A stretch of 64,000 bases of DNA from Chloranthus sessilifolius (GCA_021018995.1 CM037588.1:88262765-88326764); one strand, 5' to 3'; shown: positions 23,033 through 35,319, counted from the stretch's first letter. Numbers and translations are program-made. Notes: generated by a model not told the origin, from the sequence alone.

Positions 23033-23044
23033 GGCGTGGCCTGA

Positions 23045-23394
23045 TTGAGCGGCATGAAACAGTTGCTCAATTGGATCAAGCACAAGAACAAGGGCATGTA
23101 ATCCTAATTGTGTGCCTATAAAATCATGCGCAACTATTTTATCGCCCGCCCAAATGTGAATTGTGCGCTCAAATTCTCGTGCGCAATTCAAAAGTCACCC
23201 GCACAGTGACCAGCTAACATCTCCATTACGTGCACCCTACATGGCGCATAACTGGAATATGCACCTTAGAATGGACGTGCAATTGATCCTCCAAACATCT
23301 AGATTATGCAAGTCTATCCTAGCGTGCAAATAGAGTTAAGCGCCCTACGCACTGCGCTTAATTGCCCAGGCATAGCAAAATATACTTGGCTACA
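23045..23394. repeat. GCGCAATT/GAGCGC motif array upstream of the PMD ORF
   Basis: Repeated words of the type GTGCGCAATT, GATTGAGCG and GCGCTTAATTG, in both orientations, between the TATA box and the E insertion site; it continues briefly after E (33005-33015). Alignable in order with 35320-35700 and built from the same words as the array in the K LTR (38815-39262). Confidence 0.7.
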
Positions 23395-23399
23395 ACAGC

Positions 23400-25594
23400 T
23401 GTTAATCAGTGAAAAATACTATTTTTCACCTCCTAACCTGATCTTTGATGGACCTTTGAGTTGACTAATAATGTGTTTTGAGTGTATTTTATAGATAAGC
23501 AATAAATAACAGTCTTAGTGTAGACATCCATCTAAAAGTGCCAAAGAACAGACCTGCTGCCTCAACATGTGCTTATGTAGCCCAAAAAGGCAGCCATCAA
23601 GCATTCCACATAACCCCATAGCTCCAAGGCAATGATATGTGTCAACATGAGCACACAAGGGAGCAAGACCAGCTGCATCTGATGAGGATTGAACCCACCA
23701 AGAGGCCACTGTGTGTTGACAAATTAAAGACAACACACCAAAGATGTGTGCCAGCTGTAGAAGCATCGAGTAGGACATCTCGAGAGGTTGAACCAACCTG
23801 TCAAAAGGTTTTGGTGAAAGAAGAGAAGCTGTTGAGAGGTTGGGTGTTCATATTGAAGCTATCGAGAGCTCCCCAGTACCTGTCGAGAGGTTCTAGAAGT
23901 ATATTATAACATGTTGACATGTGCAACAGTGGAACCCGTCGATGAGTATAGACCATCTTGTTGAGAGCTTACCTAGAGATGCAGAGGAGCTCGTGAGGTT
24001 CCAGCTACTTGTCAAGAGGATCCCCAGAACCTAGTGAGCAGTCGACACCAACCTGCCAAAGCCTTATCTGAAGCTGCACTTATTCTCGTAAGGACGGAAG
24101 CAACTTGTCGAGCACTCAAATGGAACTGTATAACTAGTTGACAGGTTGTTTTATAACCTATCGAATGGATTGAGGGAGCTCGGACAACAGATAAGATTTT
24201 GCTATCAATCCTGTTGACGTGTTCACCAGAACCTGTCGAGAAGCCAAGCAACATATCGAGAGCCTTCAGCAACTTGTAAACGTAAATACAAAGAGGACTC
24301 AGAACCTGTCGAGAGGTTCCCTGAACCTCTTGACATTCAAATTTGGAACCTCTCAGTTACATTTCACAGCAGCTGCTAACTTTAGTGCTTTATGCACACA
24401 TTCCAAGACACATCAGTAACCCCTGAGGGTATTTTTAATACACAACTAGGCACGAATGGGAACTCTAACCACTTCACATGTACTTGTCCAGTTTAGACCA
24501 ATAGATGGAAAGCTTTTAGAAGTAAAATCAGCCACATCAGCAGCTCAGAGTAACATAATTATTCTCTTGATCTCTGATTGGCTGAAATGGATCTGAAGAC
24601 AGAGAGGAAGAGTTTAAAAGCCTGAAGAACTTAGAGAGCTAGGTATCCAATAATTGAGAGAACTAGAGCCAAATCTGAATACCCATCTCCAACATTCCTT
24701 CCCTCTTCCTTCTTCCCCAATTCTCTCCTTAGCCAATAATGGTTGGCTAAACCTCTTCAGTAGCAGGGTGAGGTTGAGAGCTATAAATTGAGAGTTTCAA
24801 AGGCCTTGTAAATGGATTATATGTTGCACAGATTGCAGATCTGATCATAATAGAATTATAAGTTGTATTATTATAGTATAATTGTGATTTTTAAAGTTGA
24901 TTCTAATCTATATTTTACTTTTTCGTATTTATTTTTCCTGGATTAGATATCCTTGTGGATGCTTGAGCTTGTTGCCTGGCACCCATAATATCTGCAATAG
25001 CTTACCTATTTCAATCAAGATCCTTGCATTAGAATGATCTCTGGGATGATCTGTGACCATTCAAGTGGATAGATCATAGCCTTAGGATTGCTATAATTCT
25101 TTGGTTAAGATTAAATTCTTATACCTTGCATTTGAGCTTGTAGTCAGATGAAGGATTGTAGCAAATCTGTCCTATGCACTGCCTTTGATCCAATTGATTT
25201 TTAGTAAAGACCAAAACCCCTAGTTGCTGCTCTCCACCTTTTGATTTTAATTTATTTTTCTTCATTTCCTTAAATATGAATTTCAATTAGTTCTGAATCA
25301 TTTTACATTTGATTTTTGTAGTTCTTAGTAAAGTGACAAATCATAAAAACCTCTCCTCTTTCCTGTTTTGATTTAGTCTAAATTAGGATAGAGTGCAAGA
25401 TCCGTCATAGATCTGGAGCTTTACCTCATTTCCAAGCACATTTCCCTATGGACCTGCCCTAACTTATTAAAACTTGTTGCAACAGCCCTAGTTTTTGCAG
25501 GACTGCTTGCTTACCTTGATCCCATCTCTCTGTGATTGTGCCTTTTATTTTGATGTTTTAACCCTTTAATAATTATAAGGTAAGGAAGACAACA
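23400..25594 (+). repeat. 5' LTR of element E
   Basis: Runs from TGTTAATCAG to GACAACA, about 2.2 kb, aligned along its length with 30780-32977 but with many substitutions and a block difference near 24880-24950, so the insertion is not recent. The U3 array lies at 23760-24345. The TATA position reads GTTTAAAAG (24612-24620) instead of GTATAAAAG in the partner LTR. Confidence 0.9.
23760..24345. repeat. CCTGTCGAGAGGTT motif array in E 5' LTR
   Basis: About eighteen degenerate copies of CCTGTCGAGAGGTTC or its complement in 590 bases, each preceded or followed by AACC. The array ends about 270 bases before the TATA position. The same array occupies 31150-31790 in the 3' LTR and 51090-51690 in G. 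Confidence 0.82.
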
Positions 25595-25600
25595 AGTTTT

Positions 25601-25618
25601 TGGCACTGCTGCCGGGGA
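25601..25618 (+). promoter_or_regulatory. Primer binding site of element E (tRNA-Asp type)
   Basis: TGGCACTGCTGCCGGGGA, a two-substitution variant of TGGCGCCGTTGCCGGGGA, the sequence next to the 5' LTR of many Athila and related elements and complementary to the 3' end of tRNA-Asp. It starts six bases after the LTR. Confidence 0.7.
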
Positions 25619-26053
25619 CTTGTGTTTTTAGAATTTGGCGATCTAAATTTTTCTTATTTTAGATTTTGATTTATAATTGCCTATTTTGTGTTTGACTAAT
25701 TGCTGTTATAGTTTTTTGTAGTTTAATTTTGTATTTCAGATCTAGATCTGTGGTTCTAAGAGGAGCATTATGCTTTTAGGAGATTGGTAATTTTTAGATT
25801 TGTAGCATTAGCTTTGCTGCAGATCTACATTTCCTAACCCTCTTTAGATTTCTAGATCCGTAATTTTTAGATTTGCAACATTAGTTTTGTGTTTTTGAAA
25901 TTATTTTGTTGAAATCTATGGTGTAATTTTTGTGTGTTGTACTTGTTTCCTGTTGTGTGTATGCTTGGTAGGAGATCTCTCAATCCTGAGATTCTCCCTT
26001 TAGATCTTAAAGTTGAGAGGCTTCTCTGACCTATGTAGTCTCCACATACACCT
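25619..26053 (+). other. 5' untranslated leader of element E
   Basis: T-rich leader between PBS and gag; no gene. 'TTTTTAGATTTG.A.CATTAG.TTTG' occurs twice (25790-25813 and 25865-25890). Confidence 0.6.
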
Positions 26054-27742
26054 GTGGTTAATTCTGAGATTTTTACAATGGGTGAGCAACCTAGGACATT
26101 GAAAGAATTCAATGAACTAGGGGTCTACAATTCTCCCTTCTGGATTCAATTCCCTGCTGTCCAAGGGAATTATGAGATCAAATCTTCCATCATACAGATG
26201 CTACCCTCATACCATGGCCTAAGCAAAGAAGACCCATGCAAGCACATTGATGAGTTTCTAAGACTGTGCGCTACTTTCAACATTGCATGTTTGGGGGAGG
26301 AAGCAACTAGGTTGAGACTCTTTCCTTTTTTATTAAAGGATAGGGCCAGAACTTAGTTGTCAATACTCCCAACCAATACTATTCAGTCTTGGAATGACCT
26401 TCAATGTCAATTGTGGGCCATGTTTTTCCTCATGTTCAAAATAAGTCAGCTGAGGAAGAGCATCATTTCATTTGCTCAAGCCCCAACTGAAGACTTTCAC
26501 CAAGCATGGGAGAGATTTGAGGTACTCTTAAAGCAATATCCTCATCACCAAATTCTTGAATGGCAACTTGTTCAAAGTTTCTATTAAGGAATTGATCCCA
26601 AGAGCAGAGATATGGTTGATGCCTCATGTGGTGGTACTTACTTCCACAAGATAGTTGATGAGACTTTGGAGTTTGATACCATTAGTGAAAACTCCATGCC
26701 AAGGGAGACTTTGTCAAGGGACATTGAGACCCCTGTTAGATTGGTGAGAGAGAACACTACAAGAGGAAAAATATATAAGGTTAGTGGATACCATGATTTG
26801 GAAAGGAAGGTAGATAGCTTGACTCAAAAATTTGATATGCTCATAGGAGCAATACAGTCACCAATGGCTGACAAAGTGGAGGAGGCATGTGTGATATGCT
26901 AGTCCCCCACTCACTCCCCTGAGGAATGCCCCTCTGCTGCCCAATTTCCTTACCTTGTTATGGAACATGTGAATACTGCTCAATCCTTTGGACAACAACC
27001 TACTATTGGTTATCATTGGAGAAACCACCCCAACTTGAGGTGGAGACAAGATACCTTCCAAAACCAGCAGCAGTGGTAGCCATAACACCAGTCCATGCCT
27101 TATAGGAATGCCAAACCATACCAACAGAACTACTTCCAAAGGCCCCAGTACCAGCAGCCTATGGCCCAGCCAATGGCATAACCTGTGCATCAAAGTGCAG
27201 CAGCCCCAGCACCCTCTAGATTCCTCTCATTTGAAGAGTAAGTTCTGGCTTCATTGTAAAATTTGGGCCCTTTGTCATAAACTATTAACTCCCATAGCCA
27301 AAGTATTAAAAAGATAGAAGACCACCTTGGTCAGCTATCTAATTCTTTGACTAGGAGAGAGGAGGGAAGACTGCCTAGTCAGCCCATGAACAATCCAAAA
27401 GGGCAGTATATGGTGGGTGAGACTTTTTCACATTAAGAAGCTAAATCTATCACCAGTTTGAGGAGTGGAAGGCAGGTTGATAAAAAAGTTGGTGTTGAGC
27501 CTGATGTGAAAAGAGTAGGGAATGAAAGAACAACCCATGTTGATATGCAGCAGGAGCAACATATGAGAAACAAGGGGGGTGTTGATGTGCCCAAACAGAA
27601 AACTAAAAATAAAAATAAAGAAAAATCTAATGAGATTACTAAGGCAGCAAATGGGAGATCACTCCCCCATTTGTCATTTCTCAATGCATTGCAAGCACCT
27701 TCTCCTTTTGAAAAGGGGATCCTAAAGTTGAGGAGACGATGA
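26054..27742 (+). pseudogene. Athila Gag (element E, broken)
   Basis: The capsid part is clear: 'MLPSYHGLSKEDPCKHIDEFLRLC', 'LRLFPFLLKDRA', 'IQSWNDLQCQLWAMFF' and 'FHQAWERFEVLLKQYPHH', a retrotrans_gag arrangement typical of Athila. A CCHC knuckle remains as 'CVIC' plus a TAG in place of the usual Gly, then 'SPTHSPEEC'. A Gln/Tyr-rich stretch and a Lys-rich linker follow. TAG/TGA/TAA codons at about 26354, 26585, 26900 and 27077-27080 and beyond kill the frame. The true start is uncertain; 26054 is the first Met. Confidence 0.83.
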
Positions 27743-28683
27743 AAACATTCAAACAAGTAAAGATCAACTTGCCTTTACTTGATGCTATCAAACAAGTTCC
27801 AGCCTATGCAAAATTTTTGAAATATTTGTGCACCCACAAAAGATAATCTAGGATACACCTATCCAAGAAGGTCTTTTGTGCTGAGAAAAGGAACCAAGTG
27901 TTGTCCATTACAACTCCTACCAAGCTTCAAGACCCAGGAGTTCCCACAATCCCCTGCATCATTAGGGATCACACTATTGAGAAGGCCTTGTTAGATCTGG
28001 GAGCTAGTACAAACCTACTTCCATACTCAATTTATGAGAAGTTAGGCTTGGGAGAATTGAAGCCCACACATGTGGTGATATAGCTAGCTGACAGATCTGA
28101 AAGGAGGCCAGTGGGAATGATAGAAGATGTGTTAGTTGCGGTTGATAAGTTTTTCTACCCAAGAGATTTTCGAGTTCTTGACATAGAGCCAAGCAAGTGT
28201 ACCACCTCCATTCTTGTGAAATTAGGCAGGCCTTTCTTGGCCACTGCCAATTCTTGTATTCAATGTAGATTAGGAGTAATGGAGATGTCTTTTGGTAACA
28301 TGAAAGTGAAATTGCATGTGTATGATGTAGCAAGTCAGCCTCACTTGGATAGTGAGGATTGCTTTTCGATTGATGTGTTGGATGAGCTTGTGGAAGAGAC
28401 TTTGCCTGAGCTGCTACATTATGATGATTTGAGTGATGTTTTTGAGGATGTGTGGAGTGAAATTGTAGAAGAGAAGGTCCCCACACCTGTGGTTCAAGAG
28501 TTGAAAGCCTTAATTTCTGAAGTGGGGCCAGCAACAAGGTATCCTCCTTAGAAACCTATTGTGTTGCCTCTTCCACCACCATCAAAGACACTTTTGTTGC
28601 CTTCTCTCATATGTCCACCTAATGTGGAGTTGAAATAGCTGCCTAAGACCTTGAAATATACTTTTTTGGGGGCAAACTAGAAG
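27743..28683 (+). pseudogene. Aspartic protease region (element E, broken)
   Basis: After a frameshifted linker the frame reads 'ALLDLGASTNLLPYSIYEKLGLGELKPTHVVI', the Athila/Retand-type protease active site with D-L-G in place of D-S/T-G, then an in-frame TAG (28081-28083), 'LVAVDKFFYPRDF.VLDIE' and 'LGRPFLATA'. All remaining stops up to RT lie in this one frame, so the ancestral pol was a single reading frame here. Confidence 0.8.
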
Positions 28684-29378
28684 TTGCCAGTGATCATTTC
28701 TTCCTCTCTCACTGATGAGCAAGAGGAAGAGTTGTGTGTTCTAAAAGAGCACAAGAGAGCAATAGGCTGGACTATTGCTGACCTTGGGGGCATTAGCCCT
28801 GCTGTGTGCATGCATAAAATCTACTTGGAAGAGGATTCTAAACCCTCTAGAGAAATGCAGAGAAAATTGAACCCCCACATGCAAGAAGGGGTGATCAAAG
28901 AAGTGGTCAACTTGTTAGATGCTGGAGTCATCTACCCCATTTCAAATTCTGAATGAGTGGCACCTACCCAGGTGGTACCTAAGAAATCTGGACTCACTAT
29001 GGTGAAAACTGATTCTGGTGAGCATATTCAAACTAGGGAAACCACAGGTTGGAGGGTGTGTATAGACTATCAAAAGCTCAATTTGAAAACTAGAAAAGGC
29101 CACTTCCCTTTGCCCTTCATTGACCAGATTTTGGATAAGTTGGCAGGCAAGACTTTTTACTGTTTTCTTGATGGATATTCGGGGTATAACCAAATTCCTA
29201 TTTATCCACAAGATCAAGAAAATACAACTTTCACATGCCCATTTGGCACCTTTCTTATAGAAGGATGCCATTTGGATTGTGCAATGCCCCTATAACTTTC
29301 CAAAGGTGCATATAGGTTATATTTTCTGACATGATTGATCAGTTTTTAGAGATATTCATGGAAGACCATCCCCAGTGA
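28684..29378 (+). pseudogene. Reverse transcriptase, 3'-truncated at the YXDD box (element E)
   Basis: Contains 'HKRAIGWTIADL.GISP', 'VIKEVVNLLDAGVIYPISNSE', 'WRVCIDYQKLN', 'HFPLPFIDQILDKLAG' and 'FCFLDGYSGYNQI'-like motifs. After a frameshift near 29265 the frame reads 'RMPFGLCNAP..FQRC' and ends in 'FLEIFMED', the start of the catalytic FMDD box. From there the sequence continues directly in 3' untranslated DNA. TGA at 28954-28956 interrupts the 'SNSEW' motif. Confidence 0.85.
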
Positions 29379-30779
29379 AGATATTCCCTAGATATTTGAT
29401 GAAAGACCATCCCCAGTGAGATTTGGGCCTAAATAAAATTTCTTCGAGTGTTTTGGCAATTTTTCTGCTCGAAGGATTGATTAGATCTAGTTTATCTCAC
29501 TAGAAATTAGGCAAATCCAAGTTAAAACAGCTTGACAGTATTTAGGACATTGAAAGCATGATGTAAGGCCATCCCTTGGACAATTTGAGCATAAAATCTT
29601 TACCCTTTGAACTACCATTGATACACACCACTTGAGCCTTAAAAATTCAAGTTTTTCTTTGATAGAAATCAGAAAATTTGAACTCAAAACTCAGTGACCT
29701 GATGCAGCCTGACCCTCACTCTGAGATTTCAGAAGATAAAGGTGAAGGAATTAAAGAAAATAGAGCTGGTTTGAGAGTTAATTTAAAGGTAGTTGTGTAT
29801 CAGATGTATAGTTGTGGCGTTTCAGCCCATAAAAAAAAAGAAAAAAAAATACAAAAGGAAAAGCTTTCAAAAAGAAAGAAAAACAAAAAAGTAAAACAAA
29901 AATATGAGAGGGAAGTCATTTCATTAGATATTTTGAAAAATAAGAGAAGAAGCTGGCTACTTTTGCTCTGAAAATTCAAAAAGAAGATGAAATTATGCTG
30001 AAATGAAGGTTGTGAAGTTACAAATCACCTCCTTACCTTTCTGATTTCTCAAAATTTGAATCATTTTATTCCCTTGTATTCTTCATAAACCTCACCCATA
30101 AGCCATATTACAACCCAATAAAAAGACCTTACTAATATGAAATGGATTGAGCTATCATTTGGAGATGAGGATTTATTTAATCTATGGTGAAAAGAGTTAG
30201 AAAATTTTATAAATTAGAGCAATGTCTATGCTCATGCTTGGAGTCCTATTTGAGGGCTGCAACTGCTCTTGAGCTGTGAGAAATGTGCACCCTTCATGAT
30301 TATTTTGAGTCACAGCCCTGGTGAGACTTGGGTCTGAAATTAAATTTGTTGGGGGCATTATCAAAACAAAATTCTTAATTTGATGGTAAGCTCTGCATTA
30401 ATTTTCATACAAAATACCTTGACATGAGCTGACTGATTGTGAAGGAATTACAGTAGAATTTCAATTTTAAACTGTTATTTTTCTATTGAGAATCCTCTAA
30501 AATTGAATGAATAGGGTGTGAAATGAATTTTCTTTTGCTTAAAGTTTGCTTTTAACATGCTGCATTGATATTAGCTGAGTCTTAGAGAAGTTTGTTGGTA
30601 CCTTCATTGAAAACCCTCAGGAGACTCACTCCTCCACTAGGGATCACCTAAGGGTTTAAAAGGCTTGATGCATATTCTAAATGCATCTGTGCTTCCTGCA
30701 TAAGTGGCATTTTTCATTTTCAATACTTGCTTTTAATTTCTCCTTTGCTCAGGGACTAGCAAAGCTTAGGTTTGGGGTG
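29379..30779 (+). other. 3' untranslated region and polypurine tract of element E
   Basis: Non-coding, aligned with 49560-50724 of G and 17940-19317 of D. 'AAGACCATCCCCAGTGA' occurs twice (29361-29377 and 29404-29420). An A-rich block at 29830-29910 makes a spurious Lys-rich frame. The purine-rich end 'AGGTTTGGGGTG' (30768-30779) abuts the LTR. Confidence 0.7.
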
Positions 30780-32977
30780 TGTTAATCAGTGAAAAATACC
30801 ATTTTTCACCTCCTAACCCTAACCTTTGATGGACCTTTCAGTTGACTAATAAAGTGTTTTGAGTGTGTTTTATGGATAAGTAATAAATTACAGTCTTAGT
30901 GCAGACATCCACCTAAAAGTGCAGAAGAATAGACCTACTGCCTCAACATGTGTTTATGCAGTCCAAAAAGCCAGCCATCAAGCAGTCCACATAACCCCAG
31001 AGGTCCATGGCAATGATATGTGTCCACATGGGCACACAAGGGAGCAAGACTAGCTGCATCTGATGAGGATTGAACCCACCAAGAGGCCACTGTGTGCTGA
31101 CAGATGAAGGATAGCACACCAAAGATGTGTGTGAGTTGTAGAAGCATAGAGCAGGGCATTTAGAGAGGTTGAACCAACCAGTCGAGAGGTTCTGGTGAAA
31201 GAAGAGAAGTTGTCGAGAGGTTGGGTGTTCATATATGAAGCTATCGAGTGCTCCCCAGTACCTATCGAGAGGTTCTAAAAGTACATTATAACATGTCAAG
31301 AGGTACTGAGGTGGAAATAAGAAGATCTTGAGAGGTTGAACCAACCTGTCGAATGATTCTGGTGCAACAGTGGAACCTATCGATGAGTATAGACCATGCT
31401 GTCGAGAGCTTACCTAGAGATACAGGGGAGCTCGCAAGGTTCTAGTTACTTGTCGAGAGGATCCCTAGAACCTAATGAGCAATTAGCACCAACCTGTCGA
31501 AACCTTACCTGAAGCTGCACTTATTCTCGTGAGGATGGAAGCAACCTGTCGAGCACTCAAATGGAAATGTATAACTAGTCGACAGGTTGTTTTATAACCT
31601 GTCGAGAGGATTGAGGGAGCTCGGATAGCAGATAAGATTTTGATGTCAATCTTGTCGACAAGTTCATCAGAACCTATCGAGAAGTCAAGTAACCTATCGA
31701 GAGTCTTCAACAACTTGACGACGTAAATACAAAGAGGACTCAGAACTTGTCGAGAGGTTCCCTAAACCTCTCGACATTAGAATTTGAAACTTCTCAGCCC
31801 CATTTCACAGCAGCTGCCAACTTCAGTGGTTTGTACACACATTTCGAGACACATCAGTAACCCCTGAGGGTATTTTTAGTACACAACTGGGCACAAATGG
31901 GAACTCTAACCACTTCACATGCACTTGTCAAGTTTGGACCAATAAATGGAAAGCTTATAGAAGTAAAATCAGCGACATTAACAGCTCAGAATAACATAAT
32001 TATTCTCTTGAGCTCTGATTAGCTGAAATGGATCTAAAGACAGAGGGGAAGAGTATAAAAGCACGAAGAACTAAGAGAGCTATGTATCCATAAATTGAGA
32101 GAACTAGAGCCAAATCTGAATTCCCATCTCCAACATTCCTTCCCTCTTTCTTCTTCCCCAATTCTCTCCTTAGCCAATCATGGTTGGCTAAAACTCTTCA
32201 GTAGCTAGGGTGAGGTTGAGAGCTGTAAATTGAGAGTTTCAAAGTCTTTATAAATAGATTGTATGTTGCATAGATTGCAGATCTAAGCACAATAGGATTG
32301 TAAGTTTTATTATTACCATGTAATAATAAAACCACACCCTAGATTAGATATCCCTATGGATGCTAGAGCTTGTAGCCTGGCACCCACAACATCTGCAATA
32401 GCTTATCTATTCCAATCAAGATCCTTGAATTAGATCAATCTCTAAGATGATCTGTGACCATTCAAGTGGACAGAATTAACCTTATGATTGCTCTAATTCT
32501 TTGATTAAGATTAGATTCTTATACCTTGCCTCTGAGCTTGTAGCCAGATGAAGGATTGTAGCAAATCTGTCCTATGCACTGCCTTTGATCCAATTGATTT
32601 TTAGTAAAGACCAAAACCCCTAGCTGCTACTCTCCACCTTTTGATTTTAATTTGTCCTTCTTCATTCCCTTAAATTTGAGTTTCAATCAGTTCTGGATAA
32701 TTTTACATTTGATTTTTGTAGTTCATAGTAAAGTGGCAAATCTTAGAAACCTCTCCTCTTTCCTATTTTGGTTTAGTCTAAATTAGAATAGAGTGTCAAA
32801 TCTATCATAGATATAGAGATTTACGTCATTTCCAAGCACATTCCCCTATGGACCTACCCTGACTTACCTATTAAAACTTGCTACAACAACCCTCGTTCTT
32901 GCAAGACTGCTTGCTTACCTTGATGCCATCTCTCTGTGCACCCTTTAATAATTATAAGGTAATCAAGCAAGACAACT
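30780..32977 (+). repeat. 3' LTR of element E
   Basis: TGTTAATCAG to GACAACT. Contains the CCTGTCGAGAGG array at 31150-31790 and a well-formed TATA box GAGTATAAAAGC at 32051-32062. The final base differs from the canonical A of ...ACA. Confidence 0.9.
32054..32060 (+). promoter_or_regulatory. TATA box of E 3' LTR
   Basis: TATAAAA about 265 bases downstream of the array; the equivalent base in the 5' LTR is mutated (TTTAAAA). Confidence 0.6.
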
Positions 32978-32982
32978 ACAGC

Positions 32983-35296
32983 CAAGGGTGAACTTCTACA
33001 CTTAGGTGCGTTTAGGACTATACCTGCAGCCCAGAGCTAACATGCCTATATCTAAGCACTCCAAAAAGAAAAACAAAAAATGCCTCCCTACACACTTGAA
33101 AATTCAAAACCTCACCACCACTTAACACATCTAAGCACGTCAAAGCCCGTCAAAACCCGAACTGAGTTGACACTAAACTAAGATGTTCCCAAACACTTTA
33201 GATTTCAAAATTCATCGACTGAATCAAAATGCATAAATTAGACTGAACTAAATTAGCTAAATTAAAAAATCAACTTGAATTCAAGTAATTATAAAAAAAG
33301 GCTTTTCTCATAAATATAACGAAATTATTACAAATTACATTGAGGGCATCTCCCCTGAATACACCATTTCAAACAAATTCGAATTTAGGACAAACACTCA
33401 AAGACAACCGAACCCATAAACATAAAGAAGAGATATCTAAAAAAGAAACGCCCAAAATAATAGTGGATAATGGAAAAGCCTGGGGAGGAAGCACATCCTG
33501 AACGAATTCTGACAAAAATCTCCTCTTCACTCTATAATTCTCCTAAGATGCCACCTATAATGAGATCTTTCAAGTTACATGACCAAGTATGGGCATCGTA
33601 GAGCCCCAAGTTGGCGGAAAAGAAAGAGTGACTCATACAAAGATACCCAGAAGTCGATGCAAACGCCCATGAAGAGTTATCACGAAAATCCCCTAAGGAA
33701 AGGCTTGCAAATGATTAATCCTCAAAACCTACCAAGGAGCAACTAACGTTGGTCACGAGAACTCTGGCATAGCACTTTCCTTTTCTTTCCTTTCGCAAAC
33801 CTTGGGCTCTTCCATCTCTTCCACCAATAAGGTGGCACTTCGGGTCAAATTAACATCACCAACCCTAGCACCACCTTGAATTCCCAATATCACTCATCTC
33901 AACAAAAAATAATAATGATAATAACAATAATTACAAGCCTCTTTGAGCAGAACATCTAAAATAACGATAAGAAAATAATAATAAGAATGCCCCAAATACA
34001 CAAAAGATTACAAATTAAATCACAAGTCCAAAATAAAGTTCAAAACAAAAGCCAGACCCTTAGCCCTATTTATAAACCATGTCCCTTCACCACAATGTGC
34101 CAAGTGGCACATTTCCAAACACCCTTCATCTAATTAAATATAAACCAAACACGTACCCCCTAGAAGAACCACAATCCATGATAAACCTAGACTAAGCAAT
34201 AAATGCACAACACTTACCCCTCAATGAAACATAGATCCAAGGCAAATTAGATAAGCCAATAAGATTGAAACATCTAACACCCATGTAGATTTTAGGAATT
34301 AAACTCACACACCTTTAAGTGTCACCTCAAACTAAACCTCAAATCGAAAACAAACAAAACTCATACCTTAAACAAAATAAATGCTAAAAAAAAACTCCTT
34401 AAAACTCCCTATGACCCTAAGATAAAACTCTAATTCATCCGGTCCACATGATAATCTCAGGAAAACTTTAAACCCTCTAAATAAAAGTCAAATCAAATCC
34501 TACAAACCAGATAAGTCCTAAAAAAAAACCAAAATCAAATCCTAAAAATAAACCAAAAATAAATCCTAAATCAAATAAACCAGAATCAAATCCTAAAAAT
34601 AAACCTAAATCAAATCCTAAAAATAAACCTAAATCAAATCCTAAAAAAAACCTAAATAAATTCTAAAGGAGTCAAATAAATTTTAAATAAAATCCTAATA
34701 AACCAAGCAAGTTAAATGAAGTTGAATAAATCCCCGTAAATCCCAGAATAAAATAAAATAGACGCCCAAATAGGTCTAATTAAATCTAATTAACGCTTAG
34801 AACAAAATAAACAATGAGCAATAGACATAAATAAAACAGACATAATAAACAAAACATCTCTTTATTAATATAATAAAATTTTGCATCTGTCACCGGAGGC
34901 ATACCTCCTGAACAGACAATCCGAAACAAAAGCCTAGATCCTAACCTACAACCTAGTGCCTAACATGGAACCCAAAACGGGCACAAACTCAAAACTTGAT
35001 GCATGAAGCATCCAATCAGAAGTAACAGAAAGGTAGGGAGAGGATTTTTTGGGGAACACCCTTTCCATCCATTTGGAGAACTTCACCTCCTAACAATAAT
35101 GAAGGATGTATAGAATCCCTCAATTTCCAATACCTCCCAAGCCATAATTGTATCCCCATTCCAAGCTGACTTTAGGATGAAGAGCTCGCGAAATGATAAA
35201 GAGCGAAGAAATTACATTGGAATCACCCAATAAATATACTCTAAACTCGTTCCCTCATATGAAGAGAGAGAATGAAGAAAAATGAAGGAAATTTGG
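32983..35296. other. Non-coding remains of Tat-lineage element(s) H/K
   Basis: 2.3 kb of A-rich plus-strand DNA with no coding frame. The first bases continue the PMD promoter region interrupted by E. Two short segments, near 33300-33360 and 34855-34920, resemble each other in layout ('AAATTATTACAAATTACATTGAGGGCAT' type). A short tandem repeat occupies 34486-34690. I could not assign protein homology. Confidence 0.45.
34486..34690 (+). repeat. AATCCTAAAAATAAACC short tandem repeat
   Basis: About eight diverged units of roughly 24 bases (AAATCAAATCCTAAAAATAAACCT-like). The reverse complement recalls the TTAGGAT-rich repeats after the K LTR at 40135-40560. Confidence 0.75.
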
Positions 35297-35308
35297 ATAT
35301 ATATATAG
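35297..35308 (-). promoter_or_regulatory. TATA-like box, second H/K-type promoter
   Basis: Minus strand CCTATATATATATCC directly beyond the GCGCAATT array at 35320-35700, as at 23025. The ORF it should drive is not recognisable to the left. Confidence 0.4.
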
Positions 35309-35319
35309 GTACTTGCCAA

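Larger units (their letters stand above)
23400..32977 (+). mobile_element. Element E: Athila element with both LTRs and a 5-bp TSD, internally deleted
   Basis: LTRs at 23400-25594 and 30780-32977 begin TGTTAATCAG and end GACAACA or GACAACT. Perfect target duplication ACAGC at 23395-23399 and 32978-32982. The internal part keeps PBS, gag, protease and half of RT, then jumps to the 3' untranslated region; RNase H, integrase and any extra ORF are missing. It interrupts the promoter array of the PMD ORF. Confidence 0.93.

Noticed and set aside
29678-29971. Lys-rich 97-codon ORF
   Set aside because: Lies in the A-rich 3' untranslated region of E, with matching non-coding sequence in D and G.
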